DNA of 14,675 bases from Ramlibacter sp. (GCA_025351615.1 JANXVP010000473.1:1-14675), one strand, 5' to 3'; positions 1 to 7,831 are shown, counted from the stretch's first letter. The notes: generated from the letters alone by a model not told the origin. A program made the numbers and translations.

Positions 1-45
1 GAAGCGTACTTCGCCGACTTGGCGCACGTGAAACTGGCCGCGTAA
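1..45 (+). CDS. C-terminal tail of an unidentified protein (partial)
   Basis: The first 14 codons read EAYFADLAHVKLAA followed by TAA, so a plus-strand gene enters from the left edge and ends here. The tail is too short to identify. It lies upstream of a strong plus-strand terminator and in DNA less GC-rich than the rest of the window, which would fit an accessory or mobile gene, but nothing in the visible residues proves that. The call rests only on an open frame running off the edge. Confidence 0.4.
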   Translation, partial: EAYFADLAHVKLAA

Positions 46-408
46 GATGAAATCCCCGGAGCGCCCCGAGTTGCCCACCGCGTCGGTCGGTTCGTCGCAA
101 GCGCCGACCGCCGCCGTGGACAACTCTGCACCTTTTGCAACGCGCCCGCAGTCCACTTATAAATCGGGGAAAGCTGTTCAAACAAGCGGAGCCACTTCTC
201 TGATTTGATGTCCGGCTTAGTGGCAAATGGCGCAAAACCGCGAAGTTACTGGGCCGTTTGGGTATCGGTGGAGTGTCCCGTCCACTTCGCCAGTCAGCAA
301 GGGTTTGCCGCTATGAAAGTAGTGGCAAACCCATTTTTCTCCATTTGGTCTTGTAAGCTATTGATTGTTCAACGGGTTTGACGTTTCCTGTTGGAGGGGC
401 TGATGTGT
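46..408. other. Intergenic region of lower GC content between convergent units
   Basis: No convincing gene is seen in these 363 bases. A 53-codon plus-strand ORF (47-208) begins one base after the preceding stop, but its product (MKSPERPELPTAS..., Ser/Thr/Ala-rich) resembles nothing I know and has no clear ribosome binding site of its own. By hand count the 60-base lines at 181, 301 and 361 have about 45-53% G+C, against about 72% for the line at 421 inside the next gene. The stretch holds a strong hairpin terminator (301-340). No matching inverted repeat or target duplication was found to define a transposon end. Confidence 0.5.
301..340 (+). terminator. Rho-independent terminator reading rightward
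   Basis: GGGTTTGCC (301-309) pairs perfectly with GGCAAACCC (324-332). The stem continues inward through GCTA (310-313) with TAGT (320-323), including one G-U pair, giving about 13 base pairs closed by a six-base loop. ATTTTT follows at 333-338. The U-tract is on the plus strand, so it ends the unit entering from the left and shields the convergent minus-strand operon. There is no comparable T-run on the minus strand. Confidence 0.8.
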
Positions 409-2346
409 TCACTCGGCCCCCGTCCCAGACGTGGCCTGACTGCCGGGCGTGGCAGCGGGCAGGAAAGCGTCGGTGAAGCAGGCATCTTCCCCCAGGCCCT
501 GTGCCATGAATGCCGGCACGGCCGCCTCGACCAATTTGAGAGAACCGCAGACGTAAACCTCGTAGCCTGTCAGGTCGCCGAAGTCGGCCAGCATGGCCTC
601 ATGCACCCGGCCGACGCGGCCGTTCCAGGCATCCTGAGGCTGGGGATGGGAGAGCACCGGAACCACCTGGAAATTGGCATGCTGGCGCTGCCAGCCTTCC
701 ACCAGATCGAGCAGGTACAGGTCCTGCCGCTGTCGCCCACCCCAGTACAGCCGCATCGGCCGCTGCACGCCGCGGTGGAAGGCGTCCTGGAGGATGCTCT
801 TGACCGGCGCGAAACCGGTCGTCCGGGCGACGAACAGGATGGGGCGGGTGCTGTCCTGCAGCACGAAGCTGCCCAGCGGCCCCTCGAAGCGCAGCGTGTC
901 GCCCAGGCGCATGCCCTGGAACACGTGGCTGGTGAAGCGCCCGCCAGGGATGCGCCCCACCTGCAGCTCGATCTGGGCGTTTTCGTTCGGCGGATTGGCG
1001 AACGAGAACGCCCGCCGTTGGCCGTCGTCCAGCAGGATGTTGATGTACTGGCCCGCGCGGAAGGCAATCGACCGGTTGTCGGGCAGTGCGACCAGCACCC
1101 GCATCACATCGGGAGCAAGAAGTTCCAGCGCCACCACGCGGCCCGTGTGCACCGCGGCACCGGCGCCGACCCCCGCCGGCGACTCGACCTCGATCACCAC
1201 GTCGCCCACCGGCAAGGCACAGCACAGCAGCGCCTTGCCCTGTGCCTTGAGCGCATCGGGCAAGGCGCTGCGCTGGTAAGGCCGGTGCTCGACGCTACCT
1301 TGCGTGACGCGGCAAAGGCACATGCTGCAGCCGCCGTTGCGACACTCGTAGGGCAAAGCCAATCCCACGCGCAGTCCCGCTTCCAGCAGTGTCTCGCCTT
1401 CGCGCAGCAGGAGCTGGGTCTCGGACCCGTCGGCGCCGTGCACTACCGCCCGGGACTGGCGTTTTTGTCTACGTCCGAACTTTGGTGGCCACCACGGCAA
1501 CATGACCAGCAATGCGGTACCGCCAGCGGCCAGCACCCACACCTGGCCAAGCGGCCGTCCGTTGACCAGCGGCAGCAGCGCCAGGTAGAACCAATCGAGC
1601 TGCAGGCTTTGTACGGCGGTGCCAAGGTCGGCCGCACCGCCCTGGCTCAGCACCGGCCGGGCTAGCGAGAGCACCAGCAGGGCCGCCAACAGGCTCCAGC
1701 CGATGCGTCTGGGCGGGACCGTGCGCGCCTTGGGCACGCGCTGCACGTGCACCATCATCATCAGCAACACCAGCAGAGGCAGGCCGATGTGAACAAACGA
1801 CAGCAGCGAAAAGAAACGGTCGCCGACGCTGGCGGGATGGATGAAGTTGCGCATCAGCGTGCCGCCGAAGCTGGGCAGCCAGTCCAGCCACTCGAAACTC
1901 GCGACGGTCACGAACTGCGCCAGGCGGTCCCAGGGCAGCATGAAGCCGTTGATCCCGGACGCATAGACCAGCCAGATCAGCGCCACGCCAGTGATCCAGG
2001 AGAACCAGCGGAAGCCATGGTATTGGTCGAAGGCGAAATGCCGCAGCAGGTGCACCACCATGGTGACCACCATCGCGTCCGAGGCGTAGCGGTGGACACT
2101 GCGCATGATGCCGCCGGCAAACCACTGGCCGTGCGTCAGCGCCTCGACCGACAAGTAGGCCTCGGCGACCCCGGTCTCGAAGAAGGCGTACAGGTACAGC
2201 CCGCTCGCACCGACCACCCAGAACAGGAAAAAGCTGATCGCGCCCAGGTGGTACAGCGGGTTCAGCCGGTCCCCGAAAGCGGCATTGAACAGCGCCTCCA
2301 TGCGCATGAACAGCCACTGCAGCAGCGATTGCAGCCGTTTCAGCAT
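409..2346 (-). CDS. Cytochrome b / [2Fe-2S] ferredoxin / FAD-NAD(P) reductase fusion protein
   Basis: A 645-aa protein with three redox modules. Residues 1-205 are a cytochrome b/b6 N-terminal domain. Its heme ligand pairs have the diagnostic 14-residue spacing: His85/His99 and His186/His200. Residues 213-288 add two helices resembling the start of b6f subunit IV, with LDWF (250-253 region) where the quinol-site PEWY motif should be. Residues 300-390 are a plant-type [2Fe-2S] ferredoxin: Cys335, Cys340, Cys343 and Cys375 or 376. Residues 398-628 are a ferredoxin-NADP reductase-type domain: RAFS (445-448) for FAD, TGFAP (510-514), VCGS (599-602) and a terminal DAF. The expected path is NAD(P)H to FAD to [2Fe-2S] to b hemes and then to quinone or an oxidoreductase partner; this is inference. 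The ATG at 2346 overlaps the upstream stop by 7 bases. An upstream in-frame extension was rejected because it lies inside the preceding gene. Confidence 0.9.
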   Translation of the reverse strand: MLKRLQSLLQWLFMRMEALFNAAFGDRLNPLYHLGAISFFLFWVVGASGLYLYAFFETGVAEAYLSVEALTHGQWFAGGIMRSVHRYASDAMVVTMVVHLLRHFAFDQYHGFRWFSWITGVALIWLVYASGINGFMLPWDRLAQFVTVASFEWLDWLPSFGGTLMRNFIHPASVGDRFFSLLSFVHIGLPLLVLLMMMVHVQRVPKARTVPPRRIGWSLLAALLVLSLARPVLSQGGAADLGTAVQSLQLDWFYLALLPLVNGRPLGQVWVLAAGGTALLVMLPWWPPKFGRRQKRQSRAVVHGADGSETQLLLREGETLLEAGLRVGLALPYECRNGGCSMCLCRVTQGSVEHRPYQRSALPDALKAQGKALLCCALPVGDVVIEVESPAGVGAGAAVHTGRVVALELLAPDVMRVLVALPDNRSIAFRAGQYINILLDDGQRRAFSFANPPNENAQIELQVGRIPGGRFTSHVFQGMRLGDTLRFEGPLGSFVLQDSTRPILFVARTTGFAPVKSILQDAFHRGVQRPMRLYWGGRQRQDLYLLDLVEGWQRQHANFQVVPVLSHPQPQDAWNGRVGRVHEAMLADFGDLTGYEVYVCGSLKLVEAAVPAFMAQGLGEDACFTDAFLPAATPGSQATSGTGAE

Positions 2347-3788
2347 CGCGCCGCTTGCAGAGCGACGCCCGCAGCAGCGGGGCGGCGCATGGCGCGCAGC
2401 ACGACCACGACGAACAGCAGGCCGCCGACGATCGCGATCGCGCCGCCCAGGCCCATCAGGCCCATGCCGGCGATCTCGGCCGGGCTGCGCAGCACCTGCT
2501 CGGCGCCGGCGACCTTGCGCTGCACACCATAGCCGCCCGACCAGACGAGGCCCAGGATGTGCATCAGCTGGCCGGCCGCGTACAGCCACGGTTGCCCGCG
2601 GGCCAGCCGGCCTTGGGGCGCGCGATAGCCCAGCGCGGGGAGCAACTTGTAGACCAGGCCCATCAGCGCCAGGGTCACGCCGACGATGCAGCCATGGTAG
2701 TGGGCGGGAATGCGCACATTGCTGCCGTTGATAAAGATGCCGATCACGCCCCCCGCGGCGAACAGCGCCATTGAGGAGAGCAGCGCGGCGCGCAGTGGCC
2801 GGGCCACGGCGTCCGCGCGCGGCGCGGTGCACAGCGCGAACACCACCGCCAGGCCGATCGGCACGATCGCAACGCCGCCGCCCAGCCGCATGGCCCAGGT
2901 CAGCAAGGCGCGATGCTCGACCGAGGCGATGTCGTGCGCCAGGTAGGCGTAGGGCGTGACGAACACGCTGGCCAGCGCGAGCGCGAACATCAGCGTCGTC
3001 ACACGCGGACTGAGCGGGACGCGCGCGCCGCATTCGCCCGCCAGCCACAACCACGCGACCAGCATCAACAAAGTCCAGGTGAACTGCAGCGCATGCCCGC
3101 CGCCCCAGAACAGAATCTCGTAATAGGCCTTGCCGTTGAGGGTCGAAGGCAACGCCGCATACGACCAGGCGAAGGCCAGCAACGCGATGGCCGTCGCCAC
3201 CGCCGCGCAACTCAGGCCGAAACGCAGCGCGCCGGAGCCATCGAAATCGAAGCCCAGCTTGGGCGCGTTGAGCAGGCTCAGCAGCACCAGCAGGCCCACG
3301 CCGACGGCGAACACCAGCAAGCCCAGGATGAACAGCGGCACGGTGAGCACCGGAATGTAGTTAGCCATGATGGCCTCACCGCCGCCAACGAAGGCAGACA
3401 GTGCCATCGCGGCCGCGCCGGCGCTGGCCAACCCCAGTGCCACCCAGCCCCAGCCCAGGCGCCGGGGCGACCCGTTCAGGCTCCACAGCATGCCTGCCAG
3501 CGCCAGGAACCAGACCAGCACGGACAGATCCACATGAACCACAAGTGCGACGTGAAAGAGATGGGCGACCGGCAGCAGCTGGTTCAGGCCGGGCGTGCGC
3601 GACAACACCAGCAACACCGAAAACAGGCCCGAGCCGATCAAGGCGGTTAGCCCCAGCCACAGCCAGCCGCGGGCGAGCTCCAGGCGAGCGTCAACGGGCA
3701 CGGCGAGCCTGTACTCGACGCCCGAGGGGATTGGCGACAGCGCGAGACCGATCGGCGGCGCAGGAAAAATTGCGGGCGAGGCGCTCAT
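2340..3788 (-). CDS. Divergent heme-copper oxidoreductase subunit I (NO reductase-like/cbb3-like)
   Basis: A 482-aa polytopic protein with about 12 hydrophobic helices. It aligns by eye with the CtaD-like protein of the same operon: NYIPVL...P (143-151) in helix III, His85 in helix II (low-spin heme), GGGH with His232 in helix VI, and PAHYHG with His363/His365 in helix X (high- and low-spin heme ligands). The active site is unusual. Helix VII has AHD (His285-Asp286) where the paralogue has AHH, and the position four after His232 is Phe236, not Tyr (oxidases) or Glu (cNOR). It may belong to one of the non-canonical NO reductase branches or be a cbb3-like relative; it is unlikely to be an ordinary oxidase. 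Its start overlaps the upstream stop as ATGA, and its end overlaps the cytochrome b fusion, suggesting a shared complex. No subunit of CcoO, CcoP or NorC type is adjacent. Confidence 0.8.
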   Translation of the reverse strand: MSASPAIFPAPPIGLALSPIPSGVEYRLAVPVDARLELARGWLWLGLTALIGSGLFSVLLVLSRTPGLNQLLPVAHLFHVALVVHVDLSVLVWFLALAGMLWSLNGSPRRLGWGWVALGLASAGAAAMALSAFVGGGEAIMANYIPVLTVPLFILGLLVFAVGVGLLVLLSLLNAPKLGFDFDGSGALRFGLSCAAVATAIALLAFAWSYAALPSTLNGKAYYEILFWGGGHALQFTWTLLMLVAWLWLAGECGARVPLSPRVTTLMFALALASVFVTPYAYLAHDIASVEHRALLTWAMRLGGGVAIVPIGLAVVFALCTAPRADAVARPLRAALLSSMALFAAGGVIGIFINGSNVRIPAHYHGCIVGVTLALMGLVYKLLPALGYRAPQGRLARGQPWLYAAGQLMHILGLVWSGGYGVQRKVAGAEQVLRSPAEIAGMGLMGLGGAIAIVGGLLFVVVVLRAMRRPAAAGVALQAARC

Positions 3789-4288
3789 GACAAGGTGATC
3801 CCTCCTTTTTCCGGGTCGAAGTCGATGACCAGGATCTGCGCGGGCTTGAGGTCCACCTGCGCATCGCGGATGTACTTGAACGGCCCCGGAGCGGCCTTGT
3901 CTTTCAGGCGCACAGCGATCCGGTGCGCCCCGGCCGGCACCTGCAGGCGGTGGTAGACCGACGATGGGCCGTCGCGCGAAAGGCCCGAAGGCGCGGCGAC
4001 TTGCCGGTACACCGTGACGCCGTCGAGGTCGACCTCGATCGTGACGGCTGACCGTTCCCGTTCGCACTTCATGGGGGTCCGCATGTTGGGCGCCAGTTTC
4101 GCGAGTTCGTCGGCGCTGAAAGGCCGGCAATCGGCGACCCGCTGACCATGGTGGATAAAGCTGACCTTGAGCACCGCCTGGTCCGCGAGCAGCGGCCGGT
4201 AAACCGGCCAGCCGGAGAAGACGCCGATAAAAAGCGCGAACAGGCCGTACAGCAACACCTGGCCCGACCCGGCGAGGACCCGATTCAT
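3785..4288 (-). CDS. Unknown membrane-anchored periplasmic protein of the oxidoreductase operon
   Basis: A 167-aa protein not recognised as a named family. One hydrophobic helix (about 9-26) is followed by a soluble domain that should lie in the periplasm. The domain has two cysteines (Cys54, Cys75), a paired His46-His47, and a beta-rich second half ending in VIDFDPEKGG (154-163). It starts as ATGA on the stop of sco and ends as ATGA on the start of the second subunit I, so translation is coupled to both. Position right after SCO/SenC invites comparison with the orf1 of norS-norY-senC-orf1 clusters, and a role in metal delivery or as an accessory subunit is possible. Both are inference from place only. 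A longer start at 4336 was rejected because it would overlap sco by 52 bases. Confidence 0.8.
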   Translation of the reverse strand: MNRVLAGSGQVLLYGLFALFIGVFSGWPVYRPLLADQAVLKVSFIHHGQRVADCRPFSADELAKLAPNMRTPMKCERERSAVTIEVDLDGVTVYRQVAAPSGLSRDGPSSVYHRLQVPAGAHRIAVRLKDKAAPGPFKYIRDAQVDLKPAQILVIDFDPEKGGITLS

Positions 4289-5151
4289 GTTCGGGCGCTC
4301 AGCGAGGCGCGGCGTGCACTGCGTCGCGAGCGCCATTCGCCGAGGAGGTATAAGGCCACCGCCAGAATAAAGGTCAAGCCACCCGCGGCTTCCAGCGCCA
4401 GCGCGTAGTCAACGCGGTAGCGGCCCGTCACCGGGTCGTACACCGTGCACAGCAGCCGGATCTGGTCGAAGACGTCGTCCAGCCGAACGCGCTGCGGCAG
4501 CGGCGAGCCGATCAGCAACTGCTTCATCGGCTCGCCCAACGCATCCGCGTCCACGCGATCGCCATAGACCTGGCGCACGATGCGCCCCTGCGCGTCGACC
4601 AGGGAAACCTGCAGCACATGGTCGAAGCCTGCCGGAGTGGCCTGGTAGAGGAAACCGAAGTCCCGCGTGAGTGGCTGCACGATCCGCGCGGGCGGGCTGA
4701 GAAAATCCCAGTTCGGCTGGCTGATGCGATGCTGCGCCGCGAAGGCCTTGAGCGCCTGCGGCGAGTCGGCCGGCTGGTTGAAGCCAATGCTGACCACGTT
4801 GAACTGATTGCTGCCGAAGCGGTCGTGCAAGGCGCGCACGGTCTCGTCCAGCGAGCGCGTGGTGGTCGGGCAGACCTGGAAGCAGCCGGTGTAGATGAAG
4901 CTCACGAGCAAGGGCTTGCCGCGGTAGGAGACCAGCCGCACCGGCCGTCCTTCGCGGTCCAGCAAGGTGTAGTCACCGATGCTGCGGCCCAGCACCGTCT
5001 GGCTGGCGCGGATGGCGGCTTTCTGGTCGAGCCCGGGCGGGCGCGGTGCGTCCTCCTGGGCCCGCAGCGCCTGCGGCTGTAACAAGGCGCCGGCCAGCCA
5101 CAACATGGCCGTCAACTTGGCGAGGGTACCGGCCGGTTTCAGGAGGCGCAT
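4285..5151 (-). CDS. senC: SCO1/SenC-family copper chaperone with C-terminal anchor
   Basis: A 288-aa protein that delivers copper to, or reduces, the CuA site of heme-copper oxidoreductases. It has an N-terminal signal or anchor (about 8-32), then a thioredoxin-like domain with the copper motif TGCFQVCP (Cys90, Cys94) and the third ligand His178 in FDHVL. A C-terminal hydrophobic helix (about 253-271) precedes a basic tail, which would place the copper site in the periplasm. LLCTVYDPVTGRY (233-245) is an extra segment, with Cys235, typical of the longer SCO relatives. The gene follows ctaB by 19 bases and serves the adjacent CuA subunit. The start was chosen at the ATG before MRLLKPAG, giving a normal signal; the in-frame extension upstream would overlap ctaB by 44 bases. 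Confidence 0.92.
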   Translation of the reverse strand: MRLLKPAGTLAKLTAMLWLAGALLQPQALRAQEDAPRPPGLDQKAAIRASQTVLGRSIGDYTLLDREGRPVRLVSYRGKPLLVSFIYTGCFQVCPTTTRSLDETVRALHDRFGSNQFNVVSIGFNQPADSPQALKAFAAQHRISQPNWDFLSPPARIVQPLTRDFGFLYQATPAGFDHVLQVSLVDAQGRIVRQVYGDRVDADALGEPMKQLLIGSPLPQRVRLDDVFDQIRLLCTVYDPVTGRYRVDYALALEAAGGLTFILAVALYLLGEWRSRRSARRASLSART

Positions 5152-5170
5152 GGCGTACTGCCCCGGCCTG

Positions 5171-6073
5171 TCAGCGCAGCAGGGCGTCGAGGGTCGCGGC
5201 GACCAGCAGCGCACTCAGCTGGACCAGTGAGGCGAAGAACGAGCCTATCGCGGTGGCGCGGTCCGGCTTGCTGGCGAGCAGCCACGACTTGTGCAGGAAT
5301 TGCACGCCGCCGCCGATCGCACCCACGGCATAGATCGGCCCGGCGCCGAACGCCAGTGGCAGCAGCGACGCCGCCACCAGGGCCGCCGTGCTCACGAAGA
5401 CGATGCGCGCCGCACGCTCGGTCCCGACCACGACCGGCAGCATGGGCACCCCCGCCGCGGCGTAATCGGCGCGGTTGGCGATGGCAAGGCTCCAGAAATG
5501 GGGCGGCGTCCAAAGAAACAGGACCAGAGCCAGCAACAGCGGCAAGGGACCCGGCGTGGGGTTGGCAGCCGCTGCGCCGGCCAGCACCGCGAAGCTGCCG
5601 GCCAGCCCGCCGACCACGATGTTGAGCGCGCTGCGCCGCTTCAGCCACACGGTGTAGACCACCGCGTAAAAGAAGGCGCCCAGGAACACGTACATCGCCG
5701 CGACAGGATTCAACACGAACCACGCTGCCGCGACGGCGCCGGCCAGCAGCAGGCCGATCAGCAGCAGCCAGCCCGGATGATGCGGCAGTGCGCCGGTGAC
5801 GAAGGCGCGGCCTCGCGTGCGGGCCATCAGGCGGTCGCTTTCGTGCTCGGCGTACTGGTTGAAAGCGCCGGCGCTGGCGGACGCCACCAGCACCGACAGC
5901 GCGAGCACCAGCACCTGCGCGAGCTCCAGCGACGCTCCTGGGGTGACCGCCAGGCCGACCAGTGCAGTGACCATGATCAGCATGCCGATGCGCAGCTTGA
6001 ACAGGGAAAGGACCTCGCGGGTCAGCTGCCGGGCGGTGCGGCCACGATCGCGCCCTAATGTGATCGTGCTCAT
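5171..6073 (-). CDS. ctaB: Protoheme IX farnesyltransferase (heme O synthase)
   Basis: A 300-aa UbiA-superfamily membrane prenyltransferase that adds farnesyl to heme B to make heme O. The first prenyl-diphosphate motif is N72-x3-E76-x3-D80 followed by RLMARTRGR (81-89); Glu at the first acidic position is common in this family. The second region includes WTPPHFWSLA (188-197) and DYAAAGVPMLP (203-213). About nine hydrophobic helices are present and the length is normal. A GGGAG ribosome binding site precedes the ATG, 14 bases after the CtaD-like gene. With the divergent ctaA it allows heme O and A synthesis, implying that at least one enzyme in the operon uses a farnesylated heme. Confidence 0.96.
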   Translation of the reverse strand: MSTITLGRDRGRTARQLTREVLSLFKLRIGMLIMVTALVGLAVTPGASLELAQVLVLALSVLVASASAGAFNQYAEHESDRLMARTRGRAFVTGALPHHPGWLLLIGLLLAGAVAAAWFVLNPVAAMYVFLGAFFYAVVYTVWLKRRSALNIVVGGLAGSFAVLAGAAAANPTPGPLPLLLALVLFLWTPPHFWSLAIANRADYAAAGVPMLPVVVGTERAARIVFVSTAALVAASLLPLAFGAGPIYAVGAIGGGVQFLHKSWLLASKPDRATAIGSFFASLVQLSALLVAATLDALLR

Positions 6074-6087
6074 GGCGCTCCCTGGCG

Positions 6088-7818
6088 TCAGCTCAGGCCC
6101 CACAGCTGCCCGAGGTACTTCCAGTTGATGAAGTAGTACAGCACGAAGGTCACCAGGAACAGCATCGCCATCACGAAGGTGCCGGGCGCCGCGAAGCCGG
6201 CTGAACCATAAGTCTGAACGACGGCGGCCGGGGCCGTGGGCGGAATTGGCGTGAAGGTCGCACGCACGGTTCCGGTATCGAGCCTCTTGCCCCAGAGGAT
6301 GGAGCCCACCGTGACGTAGATATAGAGCCCGCCGCCAACGATCGCCGACACACCCGCGATGCCCACCAGTCCCATCATCAGGTAAGCCGCACCAGGCCAC
6401 TCATAGCCCAGCGCCGCTCCGCTCAGGGCCATGTCCCAGTGCCTGCGCGACACGCCAAGAGTGCCCGCACCCATCATCACCAGGCAGAAGAAATACATCG
6501 ACAGGCCGAACAGATAGGGCTGCAGCCTGGCCAGGCCCGGCACGATCATCTCACGGCGAAACAGCACCGGGATGAGAAAGTACGTCAGGGCCATGAACGA
6601 CAGCGTCGTGCCGACCACGACCGTGGCGTGAAAATGGCCTGGCACATAAATGGTGTTGTGGATCAGCATGTTCAGCTGCTCGGTTCCCATCATCACGCCC
6701 GAGATGCCGCCGAGAAAACCGAACCCGATCAGGGAGATGAACATGCCCGAGAACACCGGGTTGCCCCAAGGCGCCTTGCGCAGCCATTCGAACAGCCCGC
6801 GGTTGTAGCCTTTCTGGCGCTGGGCGACTTCAATGGCCCCCGGAATGGTCAGGCCATGGATCATCGAGGCGAGCACCGCGAAATACATGAAGTAGCTGGT
6901 GTTGACGATCTTCCATCCGGTCGACAGCCCCGGGTCGGACAGCAGGTGGTGGGCGGCAGCGAGCTGCAGGAACAGGATGTAGAGCAGGAACGCGCCGCGG
7001 CTCACCCGCTCGGACATCGGTTTCGCGCCAAAGGCAATCGCGGCCACGGCGTACCAGATAGAGATGTGCGCCGCGACGTTGACCTGCTGCGAAGAATGGC
7101 CGAAGGCCCACCAGATGGTGCGGTAGACCAGCGGATCGACCTCCTTGACGATGCCCACGGACATCAGGAAAGTCGGAATCAGGATGATCGCACCGGAGAC
7201 GATGGTGAACACGGCGATGATTGCGGCGGTGATGGCGCCGAATGTCACCAGCGGCACCGAACCCTGGTAGGTCCGGTCACGCCGGGCGATCACCAAGGTG
7301 CCGAAGAAAACGAAGCACCCCATGAGCGCACCGACGGCGAACAGGATCAGCCCGAGATAGAACGATGGCGCTGCCATCATCGGCACGTAGGACGTCATCA
7401 TCACGCTGGAGCCGCCCTGGAACACCGCGACGTTGTTGGTGACGGCGCCGATCAGCATCAAGGCGAACGCAAGCCACGCAATTTTTGGCGTGGCAATCCG
7501 GCAGCGCAGCAGCGTCGAGGAGCAGAAGTACAGCAAGGCAATTTCGAAGAAGATGATCCAGAAGATCAGCATGTCGATGCCGTGGGCGGTGAGCACCAGA
7601 TAGAAGGTGTCGGCAGCGAGCCAGTGCACTGCCGGCCAGCGTGTGAGCACCACGCCGATGGCCAGCAGTCCGCCTACCAGCAGCGCGACCACCGCCGCGA
7701 CGGCATTGACGATCATCAGGCGCTCGGCGTGCGCCTCGAATTGCAGGCCGGAACGCGGGCAGGTCCGGTAGGTCGTCGCGACGCCGTTCGGCCCCGCCGT
7801 CAGAGTTGTTGCAGACAT
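6088..7818 (-). CDS. Heme-copper oxidoreductase subunit I lacking the active-site Tyr (sNOR/NorY-like)
   Basis: A 576-aa catalytic subunit with about 13 helices. Heme ligands are His79 (TAHGI, helix II) and His395/His397 (VPGHFHATV, helix X). The copper (or iron) B ligands are His241 (helix VI) and His290-His291 (AAAHHLLSDPG, helix VII). Helix VI reads WAFGHSSQQVN: the residue four after His241 is Gln245, where A- and B-type oxidases carry the His-cross-linked Tyr (HPEVY, HPIVY). Loss of that Tyr is a feature of NO reductases in this superfamily. With the CuA subunit before it and SenC after it, the best guess is the sNOR (norS-norY) branch; automated annotation would probably say cytochrome c oxidase subunit I. 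A GGGAG ribosome binding site precedes the ATG. Confidence 0.88.
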   Translation of the reverse strand: MSATTLTAGPNGVATTYRTCPRSGLQFEAHAERLMIVNAVAAVVALLVGGLLAIGVVLTRWPAVHWLAADTFYLVLTAHGIDMLIFWIIFFEIALLYFCSSTLLRCRIATPKIAWLAFALMLIGAVTNNVAVFQGGSSVMMTSYVPMMAAPSFYLGLILFAVGALMGCFVFFGTLVIARRDRTYQGSVPLVTFGAITAAIIAVFTIVSGAIILIPTFLMSVGIVKEVDPLVYRTIWWAFGHSSQQVNVAAHISIWYAVAAIAFGAKPMSERVSRGAFLLYILFLQLAAAHHLLSDPGLSTGWKIVNTSYFMYFAVLASMIHGLTIPGAIEVAQRQKGYNRGLFEWLRKAPWGNPVFSGMFISLIGFGFLGGISGVMMGTEQLNMLIHNTIYVPGHFHATVVVGTTLSFMALTYFLIPVLFRREMIVPGLARLQPYLFGLSMYFFCLVMMGAGTLGVSRRHWDMALSGAALGYEWPGAAYLMMGLVGIAGVSAIVGGGLYIYVTVGSILWGKRLDTGTVRATFTPIPPTAPAAVVQTYGSAGFAAPGTFVMAMLFLVTFVLYYFINWKYLGQLWGLS

Positions 7819-7831
7819 GGTCGTGCTCCCG

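Noticed and set aside
361..372. TTGATTGTTCAA, resembling an FNR-type box
   Set aside because: The half-sites are separated by four bases (TTGA-N4-TCAA), not the six required, and it lies downstream of two converging units.
391..1665. Long plus-strand open frame of 424 codons opposite the cytochrome b fusion
   Set aside because: It is antisense to clear domains; its Arg/Gln/His/Pro-rich product is typical of a GC-rich shadow frame.
2347..3210. Upstream in-frame extension of the cytochrome b fusion to 933 aa
   Set aside because: The extra 288 codons are a shadow of the second heme-copper subunit I; the ATG at 2346 with 7-base overlap gives a proper cytochrome b start.
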